A DNA stretch of 44,404 nt, from positions 1-44,404 of the forward strand of contig JACQPH010000037.1 of assembly GCA_016207645.1 (NCBI GenBank), written 5' to 3'. The notes under the pieces were generated by a model. The model had not been told where the DNA came from. It worked only from the letters and a program-made list of their open reading frames with translations, and did not search any database. Both the position numbers and the translations under genes were made by a program. Shown in pieces: positions 38,264 to 44,404 of this stretch; positions within the stretch are counted from its first letter, which is position 1; each line of letters begins with the position of its first letter. This stretch comes from Elusimicrobiota bacterium (GTDB lineage: Bacteria; Elusimicrobiota; Elusimicrobia; Elusimicrobiales; UBA9959).

Positions 38264-39541
38264 TTATTTTGCCATCTCTACGAGATAGGCTATTGCGAGC
38301 TTCGCAAATTTGAGTGCGTGCTTCGAATGCCCGCCGCTCTGCGCTATGGTATCCTTCGCCGAATGGATATTGGGATTGTCCTCGCTGAACTTCGCCTCGA
38401 AAGGGAAGGAGGCGGGGAAGCCGTTCTTCGTCCAGGAGGCATGGTCCGAGCAGGCGTAGCCGCACCGGGTCTCGCCCAGCTTGTAGTCCGTGTAGGTCCT
38501 GACGAGGTTCGCCAGGAAGGCGTTCTGCGAGGCGTTGGTGTGGTCCGTGATGAGGAAGACGTCCTCGGCGGAGCCGTTGTAATTGGTCATGTCGAACTGG
38601 ATCACGCCGTCCACCTGCCTGCCCTCGCGCTTGAAAGTCGCGGCTATATCCTGCGAGCCGCGCAGGCCCACTTCCTCGGCGGCGTAGGCCATGAACTTGA
38701 GCGTCTTGGCCGGCCTGTAGCCGGAGGCCGCCAGCACCCGGATGGCCTCGGTGAGCGCCGCTATGCCGGAGGCGTTGTCGTCGGCGCCCGGGGCCACGGA
38801 ATTGTCGCCGCCGCGGGCTATGGAATCCATGTGGCCGCCCAGCACTATTATTTTCTGCGGCTCCGAGGCGCCCTGCACGGTCAGTATCACCGACTCCTGT
38901 GCCCAGTTGGAATGCTTGAAGGCCGCCACGGAGATGTCCTCCCTGCCGCCGGCCAGCTCTTTCCAGCGGTTCTGCAGCCACTTGGACGAGTCCACGCCGG
39001 TGACGGAAGTGTAGTAGCGGTTCTTGAAGGCGGAAAGGGAATTGATGGTGCCGGTCAGGCCTTTCTCTTCGGCCAGCTTCAGCATAGCCTCTACCTGGTC
39101 CTTTTTGTCTATAGTATAGGCGAGGGAGGCCGAGACTGGCGGGGGCTGCAGGTCGTCCTTGGCCGAATCCGGTGTGGAGTGGGTGAAGAAACCGGCGCAT
39201 TTATGGTATTTGGCGTGCATCAGCCCGTTGAGGAGGCCGAGTTCGGAGGTTTTCGCCAGGAAGACCGAGGCGTTCCTGTTCTTGAACACGGCGTCCTGGT
39301 CCTTGAAGTAGAAAGCGTCGCCGAGGCCCTTGATGTCCTCGTTCGAAAAGCTGACCCAGACCGGGGTATCCTCGGCCCGCTCCTGGCGCGGCGCGGGCTG
39401 CCGGTCCTGGCCGGCGGCGTATTGAACGAAGGCCGGCAGGTCGCCGCCCAGGTCGAAATTCACTTCCGGCGCCGCCGCCGCGAAAACCGGGCAGGCTAGC
39501 AGCGCGCCGGCGATAAGTCCCGCAGATCCTGTTATTTACAT
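38264..39541 (-). pseudogene. M28-family aminopeptidase with a stop at codon 2
   Basis: A secreted M28 (bacterial leucyl aminopeptidase-type) enzyme. Zinc ligands and catalytic residues are visible: GGHMDSIARGG, GADDNASGIAAL, AEEVGLRGS, QFDMTNY, and SDHASW. The ribosome-binding site AGGAG and the ATG at 39541 lead into a signal-peptide-like sequence (ITGSAGLIAGALLACPVFAAA), but the second codon is TAA (39536-39538). An AAA-to-TAA change would explain it. A GTG at 39463 could restart translation but would lose the signal peptide. It could be a pseudogene, sequencing error or odd start. The body is otherwise intact. Confidence 0.78.
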
Positions 39542-39564
39542 TATTGGCTCCTGGTGTTCGGCTA

Positions 39565-39592
39565 TGACAAATGTCAATGTCCGATTATTATA
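39565..39592 (-). promoter_or_regulatory. M28 aminopeptidase promoter with TGACA inverted repeat
   Basis: On the minus strand a TATAAT -10 (39587-39592) is followed by TGACA-TT-TGTCA at about +4 to +15, a typical repressor position. Confidence 0.4.
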
Positions 39593-39632
39593 GCGCTAGA
39601 GCGGAGGCAATGCAAGTATTATGTTGAAAAAA

Positions 39633-39808
39633 GGTAACTGCTCAGGTCCCTGCGGGGTCCGGGTTGGCCGGGGTTTTGCCCCGCGAACCCCGGAAGATGG
39701 AAACCCTTGCGTCGGTTTCCCCCCGCCAGGCGGGGGCCCCCCTTCCGCAAGGGGTTCGCGGGGCAAAACCCCGGCCAACCCTCCGGCAACACCTGAGTAG
39801 TTACTACC
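39633..39808. repeat. Large palindromic (MITE-like) element
   Basis: About 176 bp. The arms 39661-39691 and 39751-39781 are perfect complements over 31 bp. Outer pieces CTCAGGT and ACCTGAG pair imperfectly around them, and the interior contains two smaller hairpins, GGAAACC/GGTTTCC and CCCCCGCC/GGCGGGGG. No ORF is credible. The structure fits a miniature inverted-repeat or REP-like element, sitting between divergent promoters just upstream of argF. Confidence 0.85.
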
Positions 39809-39822
39809 GTAAGCCAAAAGGG

Positions 39823-39828
39823 TATAAT
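39823..39828 (+). promoter_or_regulatory. -10 of argF
   Basis: TATAAT about 43 nt before the start codon, immediately after the palindromic element. Confidence 0.55.
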
Positions 39829-39870
39829 ATGAATATAGCGGACACCTTAAATCCCGATAGGAGGACCGTA

Positions 39871-40875
39871 ATGGGATTCAATCTTAAGAACAGGCATTTC
39901 CTCAAAGAACTCGACTTCAACAAGCAGGAACTGGTTTTCCTCCTGAAACTGTCCAAGGACCTCAAGGACGCCAAGTACGCCGGCAACGAGCGGCGGAAAC
40001 TGGCCGGCAGGAACATAGCCCTCATTTTCGAGAAGACCTCCACCCGCACCCGCTGCGCCTTTGAAGTGGCCGCGCATGACCAGGGCGCGCACGTGACCTA
40101 CCTGGAGCCCTCGGGCAGCCAGCTAGGGCATAAAGAAACGGTGAAGGACACCGCCCGCGTGCTCGGCCGGATGTACGACGGCATAGAATACCGGGGTTTC
40201 GGCCAGGAGATAGTGGAAGAGCTGGCGAAATACGCCGGCGTGCCGGTCTGGAACGGCCTCACCAACCAGTGGCATCCCACCCAGATGCTGGCCGACGTGC
40301 TGACCATGACCGAGCACTGCGCGAAACCGCTGGAGAAGATCTCCTACGCCTACGTGGGCGACGCCCGCTTCAATATGGGCCGCTCCCTGCTGGTGATCGG
40401 GAGCATCCTGGGCATGGACGTGCGCATAGGCGCCCCCAAGGGCCTGCAGCCCGACGCCGAACTGATAGAGCAGTGCCGGGAAATAGCCAAAACCTCCGGC
40501 GCGCGCATCACCGTCACCGCCAACGCGGCCCAGGCCGTGAAGGGCGCGGATTTCATCCACACCGACGTCTGGGTGTCCATGGGCGAAGCCAAGGAAGTCT
40601 GGGCCGAGCGCATCAAGCTGCTGAAACCCTACCAGGTCACCGCGGCGCTCATGAAGAAGTCCGGCAACGGGAACGTGAAGTTCATGCACTGCCTGCCGGC
40701 CTTCCACAACGCCGACACCAAGGCGGGCAAACAGGTTTCCGAGCAGTTCGGCCTGCATGACGGCATAGAGGTCACCGAGGACGTGTTCGAATCCCCGGCC
40801 TGCATCGCCTTCGACCAGGCCGAGAACCGCATGCACACGATAAAAGCCGTGCTGGTGGCCACGCTCGGCAGCTAA
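39871..40875 (+). CDS. argF: Ornithine carbamoyltransferase
   Basis: 334 residues that form citrulline from ornithine and carbamoyl phosphate in arginine biosynthesis (or, run the other way, in the deiminase pathway as ArcB). The carbamoyl-phosphate site STRTR is at residues 57-61, HPTQ at 135-138, and HCLPAFH near residue 275 binds ornithine. The start at 39871 is chosen for GGAGG 6-7 nt upstream; the ATG at 39829 overlaps the -10. No other arginine gene is in the window, except the amidinotransferase-like gene at 12917, 26 kb away. A cytoplasmic trimer is expected. Confidence 0.96.
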   Translation: MGFNLKNRHFLKELDFNKQELVFLLKLSKDLKDAKYAGNERRKLAGRNIALIFEKTSTRTRCAFEVAAHDQGAHVTYLEPSGSQLGHKETVKDTARVLGRMYDGIEYRGFGQEIVEELAKYAGVPVWNGLTNQWHPTQMLADVLTMTEHCAKPLEKISYAYVGDARFNMGRSLLVIGSILGMDVRIGAPKGLQPDAELIEQCREIAKTSGARITVTANAAQAVKGADFIHTDVWVSMGEAKEVWAERIKLLKPYQVTAALMKKSGNGNVKFMHCLPAFHNADTKAGKQVSEQFGLHDGIEVTEDVFESPACIAFDQAENRMHTIKAVLVATLGS

Positions 40876-40903
40876 GTCATTTAGGAACGCTTACAGGGGG
40901 CTT

Positions 40904-41779
40904 ATGACGCTAGGACTTTCCCATTACCAGCTGCTCAGCGAGATCCTGGAGAAGGTGCATTACATCTACGACGAGGAGGAGCTTTCCGAAGTCATCCTCA
41001 AGGCCCTTTCCGCTTCCCTGGAGGCGGAAGCCGGCACTATCTTCCGCATCGGCGCCGACGGGGGGATCGAGCCGGCCGCGGCTTTCGGCGCCTCGCTGGA
41101 ACTGCTGAAAGCGCTTGGTTTTTCCTCCGGCAAAGGCGTGGTGGGCTGGGTGGCGCAGTACGCGCAGCCGGTGAAAGTGGACGACCCGCAGGGGGACCAC
41201 CGGTTCACCGGCCTGGCCGACGCGGCCACCGGCATCAGGACGCTCAGCATCCTGGCCGCGCCCATAATAGCCAGGGGCAGGACCCTCGGCGTGCTGGAGT
41301 TCATAAACAGGAAAGGCGGCCCGTTCACCCTGCCTGACCTGGAAATGCTTTCCATGATAGGCCGGGAGCTGGGCATAGCTTTCGAGAACGTGCGCCTGAT
41401 CAAGATACTCAACGAGAACCACGCCTACCTGAAATCCATAATCGGAGGTCTGGGCGCCGCCCTGCTGGTGCTGGACCGCGACCTGAACGCGGTGGTGATG
41501 AACCAGCGCGCCAAAGAGCTGCTCTGCTCGCAGGTGGAGGTCTCGATGGAGAAGCGGCCGTCGGCGGCGCAGGCGGCGGAGAACGCGCCGGAATTCCTCA
41601 AACTGCTGCTCTCGCTGGCCAGGAGCGGCAAAGCGGTGCCGCGCGGCCGTCTCAAGGCCCTCTTCGGCGGGCGCGAGCTGGAGATAGGGTATTCGGCGCA
41701 TCCCGTGACCGCCGAGGGCGGCGGCCCCGGGGGCATGACCTTCCTTTTCCAGGACATCACGCCCTATTCCAAAAGTTAA
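40904..41779 (+). CDS. GAF-PAS sensor protein without output domain
   Basis: 291 residues. A GAF domain (about 20-170) holds the typical AEAGTIFRIGADGGIEPAAAFG, GVVGWVAQYAQPVKVDDPQGD and GVLEFINRKGGPFTLPDLEML. A short helix leads into a PAS-like domain (about 180-285: IIGGLGAALLVLDRDLNAVVMNQRAKELL ... GGMTFLFQDITPYSK). No kinase, cyclase or HTH follows, so it may be a stand-alone sensor that partners with another protein. AGGGGG precedes the ATG. It follows argF by 28 nt and might be co-transcribed. Confidence 0.83.
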   Translation: MTLGLSHYQLLSEILEKVHYIYDEEELSEVILKALSASLEAEAGTIFRIGADGGIEPAAAFGASLELLKALGFSSGKGVVGWVAQYAQPVKVDDPQGDHRFTGLADAATGIRTLSILAAPIIARGRTLGVLEFINRKGGPFTLPDLEMLSMIGRELGIAFENVRLIKILNENHAYLKSIIGGLGAALLVLDRDLNAVVMNQRAKELLCSQVEVSMEKRPSAAQAAENAPEFLKLLLSLARSGKAVPRGRLKALFGGRELEIGYSAHPVTAEGGGPGGMTFLFQDITPYSKS

Positions 41780-41782
41780 CCG

Positions 41783-43345
41783 TTAATCTATGAAATCGAA
41801 CGGCTCGGTGATATAGCCGTTCACGTAGGTAGTCACCGGGTTAGACGCGGTGTAGGGGACGGAGTCGGCCACGGCCCGCTCGAAGACGTCGCGCCTCGCC
41901 TGGGCGGCGAAGGCGGCGTCGGTGCTTTCGATGTTCTGCTCGAAATTGCGGTAGAGCGCCATGGCGTCCATGTTGCAGCTGCCTATCGACACGAAGGAAT
42001 CGTCCACCAGCAGGCCCTTGCCGTGCAGCCGGCCGAACTTCTCCGGCCCCCTGTAGAGGAAAACCTTCACGCCCCGCTTATGCAGATCGTAGGCGTGGTA
42101 CAGGCTGTTGCCGCTGTTGAGGGCGTTCTCGGGCTTGAGCGGCAGGACCACTTTCACCTCGGCGCCGTTAGCGGCCGCTTTCAGCAGGGCCGCCACTATC
42201 TTGTCGTCGGTGAAATAGGGGTTGATGACGTGGACGCTCTTCCTCGCTCCGGAAATGCGCGAGAAGTAGGACTCGGTCACCCGGTGCTGGCGCCAGGGTA
42301 TGTTGAGGGCCACCCTGGCCTTCATGCCGCCGGCGGACCCGGGCTCCGGGAAGTACCTGCGGCTGAAAGCGTCGAAGTTCCCTTCCCTGGCCGCACCGCC
42401 GTTGGCGAAATAATTCAGGAAGAAGGAAGCCTGCATCTGGCCGACCACCGGGCCTTCGGCCCTGACGGCCAGGTCGAACATCTCCTTGCGCATATGCTGT
42501 TCCAGGGTGTAGCCCGTGGTGTAGGAGACCTTCCCGTCGATGATGAAGTACTTGCGGTGGTCGAAATGCAGGAACTTGTCCTGGTTGAAGGGGTTCATGG
42601 AAGAATCGTAGAAGGCGTACTTCACGCCGACCTGGTCCCAGAACTTGAAGATCTCCGCCGAGGCGTGCTTGTGGAGGGCGGTCATCCGGGCGCCGCTCCT
42701 GTCGGCCAGCACGTGAACTTTCACGCCGTCGCGCGCTTTCTGGCCCAGCAGCATGGCCACTTCCCAGCCCCATTCGTCGGCCTGCAGGCCGAAGATATGG
42801 ACGACCACGGAACTGCGGGCGCCCTGTATGTCCTTTATCAGCGCGGGCCAGAATTCCTCGCGGCCCGCCAGGGCCTTGAGGCTGTTGGCGGAGGTCTCCA
42901 TGAAATTCAGGGCCATGTCGTCCCTGCCGGGCACTGCGCGCCCTTCGTAGGCGGCCTTCAGCTTGCCCCAGAAGCCGCCCAGCAGGGAGCTGTCGCCGTT
43001 GCCTTCCTCGAGTTCCTCGTAAAGATAGGCCGGGCCGCGGTTCGGGCAGCCCTTCTCGGAAGCGCCGAATTTTACCAGCAGTTCCCTGTAGGACTTAAGC
43101 AGGGCCTTGGTTTTCTTGTCAGCGGGCCCTTTATGCACCAGGGCCAGCTTGTAGTCGTTGAAGGCTTTCTTGAGTTCGTCCTCGAAGGCGCAAGGATCGC
43201 TCTTGGCCGCCGGGGACGGCGGGGGCACGCGCTGCCCGGCGGCTTTCTCCAGGAAGAGCTCGCGGGAGAGGGCGGGGTCGAAGGCGGAGGCCGGGCCGGC
43301 GAAGGAAATTAAAAGCGCGAGGACCGCGACGGGGTTTACAGGCAT
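41783..43345 (-). CDS. Secreted phospholipase D-family protein
   Basis: 520 residues with a signal peptide (PVAVLALLISFAGPASAFD). Two HKD motifs are visible: HRKYFIIDG with His263 and HGKGLLVDD with His441. The layout matches bacterial cardiolipin-synthase / PLD-like enzymes that act on phospholipids. It could make cardiolipin, hydrolyse host or own lipids, or act on nucleic acid. The start lies at 43345 without a strong Shine-Dalgarno; several AT-rich -10 candidates precede it. It converges with the GAF-PAS gene. Confidence 0.9.
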   Translation of the reverse strand: MPVNPVAVLALLISFAGPASAFDPALSRELFLEKAAGQRVPPPSPAAKSDPCAFEDELKKAFNDYKLALVHKGPADKKTKALLKSYRELLVKFGASEKGCPNRGPAYLYEELEEGNGDSSLLGGFWGKLKAAYEGRAVPGRDDMALNFMETSANSLKALAGREEFWPALIKDIQGARSSVVVHIFGLQADEWGWEVAMLLGQKARDGVKVHVLADRSGARMTALHKHASAEIFKFWDQVGVKYAFYDSSMNPFNQDKFLHFDHRKYFIIDGKVSYTTGYTLEQHMRKEMFDLAVRAEGPVVGQMQASFFLNYFANGGAAREGNFDAFSRRYFPEPGSAGGMKARVALNIPWRQHRVTESYFSRISGARKSVHVINPYFTDDKIVAALLKAAANGAEVKVVLPLKPENALNSGNSLYHAYDLHKRGVKVFLYRGPEKFGRLHGKGLLVDDSFVSIGSCNMDAMALYRNFEQNIESTDAAFAAQARRDVFERAVADSVPYTASNPVTTYVNGYITEPFDFID

Positions 43346-43460
43346 AGGATCTTCTATATAATATACCCTCTAAACGCCGCTGTCCGCTACAGGCTAAGGT
43401 CCCAGAGCGGCGCGGTTAAAGGCCCCAGGGCCCTTTAGGCCGTATGGCGGCCGGGGCGGG

Positions 43461-43476
43461 AAAGTTTTGCTAGAAT
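43461..43476 (+). promoter_or_regulatory. Extended -10 promoter (TTTTGCTAGAAT)
   Basis: TGC with TAGAAT (43471-43476), followed by a 25-nt leader with GAGAGG. Confidence 0.55.
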
Positions 43477-43501
43477 AGCCGTTGGGAGTGAGAGGAAAAG
43501 A

Positions 43502-44404
43502 ATGAAATTTACAAGCTTGGGGGCGGCCCTGCTCTGTCTGGCCCTTTTCCCGGCGGCGGCGCTTTGCGGCGAGTACTGTTCGGCCCCGCTGGCCGCGGCG
43601 CAGGCCGGCGGCTTCACGCTGGGCCTGTCCACCGCCGTGCCGGAGGAAAAGGCTTTCCGCCTGCTGGAGGCGGGCTCCTCGGCGCGGCTGGCCCAGCTGC
43701 GCCTCCTGCTGGAGCCGTTCTCGGCCGAGGAGGAAGCGCTGCTGAAGAAGGCCGCGCTCCTGCCGCCCTACCTGGTCACCAGGGTGAAGTTCGACAAGCT
43801 GCGCTCCATCCTCTCGGGGGGCGCCCTGCTCTCGCCGGAGCTGGCTTTCGCCAGCGGCGCGATAAAGGAGAAGCCCTTCACCCCGGCCATCGAGGCCAGC
43901 CTTTTCGGCGGTCATGGCTGCGTCTTCGCCTCTTACGGGCCTTACACGGGCCGCCTGCGCTACGGGGACGTGGTCTTCAGGCTGGACCACATGAAGCTCG
44001 CCGGGCGGAGCTGGGGCTCTTTTTCCAGCGGCTGGCATTTCCTGCGGAACAGCCGCGGCCTGCCGGTGGAAAAGCTGGAAGAGGTGTCGCCGGACGATAT
44101 AGCCGCCTTCACCGGCACCGTTTTCGCGGGCCGGGACCTGCCGGCCGTCTACCCCCTGATGATAATTTCCTTCCTGCGCGCGCGGCCGGAAGAGGAGCGC
44201 CGCGCTCTGGCCGCCGGGCTCCTCTCGGCTCCGGACGGGCCCTCCTTTTACGCCATAGTGGACGACAAGCGGCTGGGTTACATGGAGGTCAAGATAAATT
44301 CCTCGGTGCCGCTGGACCTGGCGGCCGCCCTGGAAGTGCCGCCGGGCCTGCTGGCGGAAGCCCTCTCCTGGCCTGAAGCGGCGGCCTACAAGGACCGCAT
44401 TCGC
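43502..44404 (+). CDS. Secreted protein of unknown function (runs off window)
   Basis: 301 residues are visible and the frame is open to the window edge. A signal peptide (MKFTSLGAALLCLALFPAAALCGE) is followed by a Leu-rich mature domain: LRLLLEPFSAEEEALLKKAALLPPYLVTRVKFDKLRSIL, and later LRYGDVVFRLDHMKLAGRSWGSF and DGPSFYAIVDDKRLGYMEVKI. The YLVTRVKFDKLRSILSGGALLSP stretch may resemble ADP-ribosyltransferase-like or toxin folds, but this is not supported by any clear motif. GAGAGGAAAAG precedes the ATG. Probably periplasmic. Confidence 0.78.
   Translation, partial: MKFTSLGAALLCLALFPAAALCGEYCSAPLAAAQAGGFTLGLSTAVPEEKAFRLLEAGSSARLAQLRLLLEPFSAEEEALLKKAALLPPYLVTRVKFDKLRSILSGGALLSPELAFASGAIKEKPFTPAIEASLFGGHGCVFASYGPYTGRLRYGDVVFRLDHMKLAGRSWGSFSSGWHFLRNSRGLPVEKLEEVSPDDIAAFTGTVFAGRDLPAVYPLMIISFLRARPEEERRALAAGLLSAPDGPSFYAIVDDKRLGYMEVKINSSVPLDLAAALEVPPGLLAEALSWPEAAAYKDRIR

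Larger units (their letters stand above)
39542..39870. other. 329-bp intergenic gap with element and divergent promoters
   Basis: Holds the promoter of the M28 gene (TATAAT on minus at 39587-39592 with the inverted repeat TGACA-AA-TGTCA at 39565-39576), the palindromic element at 39633-39808, and TATAAT (39823-39828) with GGAGG for argF. No coding sequence seen. Confidence 0.7.

Noticed and set aside
39829-39870. Upstream ATG for argF
   Set aside because: It overlaps the TATAAT -10; the ATG at 39871 has GGAGG.
43564-44376. 270-residue plus-strand ORF and minus-strand 214-residue ORF
   Set aside because: The open frame from 43502 has a signal peptide, ribosome-binding site and promoter; the other two are shadows.
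1-44404. tRNA, rRNA, CRISPR array or transposase
   Set aside because: I looked for cloverleaf stems, direct-repeat arrays and DDE/Y1 motifs and saw none.

Overview
The window is GC-rich, gene-dense bacterial chromosome with many small secreted, lipoprotein and membrane proteins of unknown function. I see no tRNA, rRNA, CRISPR, transposase or phage gene. The mix (signal-peptide proteins, calpain-like and S41/M28 peptidases, HD-GYP, FecR-like and GYF_2-like proteins, with AUA and AGG codons common despite high GC) suggests a poorly characterised Gram-negative lineage. Elusimicrobiota is my best guess, but this is inference at low certainty.

Layout. 1-1410: a minus-strand cluster of a MarR regulator, a 40-residue desulforedoxin-like protein, YceI and a truncated secreted protein; a shared ACTAATTAGT operator precedes marR and the desulforedoxin gene. 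1.5-6.4 kb: small membrane and secreted proteins, an alpha/beta hydrolase, a VOC protein, a DoxX fossil and a frameshifted secreted protein. 6.5-12.8 kb: periplasmic trehalase, a class V aminotransferase, two secreted proteins, a tautomerase, CvpA, an outer-membrane protein remnant and DoxX. 12.9-20.3 kb: an amidinotransferase/DDAH-like enzyme, a degenerate receiver with a perfect internal palindrome, a large secreted GX3-repeat protein, a calpain-type protease with a lipoprotein, and an NmrA-like protein. 20.5-26.8 kb: FecR-like, lipoprotein, GYF_2-like, YdjM-like, zinc-ribbon and YddG-like genes. 26.9-34.8 kb: a tocopherol-cyclase-like secreted protein, a tail-specific protease overlapping a receiver-CheX fusion, membrane proteins, a zinc-ribbon protein and an FGE-sulfatase-domain protein. 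34.8-44.4 kb: an OPA-family transporter, HD-GYP, two secreted metallopeptidases (one with a stop at codon 2), a large palindromic element, ornithine carbamoyltransferase, GAF-PAS, phospholipase D and a truncated secreted protein.

Regulatory architecture is the most distinctive part. At least six genes are preceded by one composite unit: a GC hairpin (CCGCCGG/CCGGCGG type), a 10-nt tract close to TTTTGTTTTG, then a TAGAAT-like -10. Four of these lie between divergent genes, where no upstream gene needs terminating. In many genes the start codon lies about 6 nt after the -10 with no Shine-Dalgarno, implying leaderless mRNAs, while others have clear AGGAG sites. Two families of short dispersed repeats (ggggacgctgcttcct and caggtcttta) and the element at 39633-39808 are the signs of small mobile or REP-like DNA.
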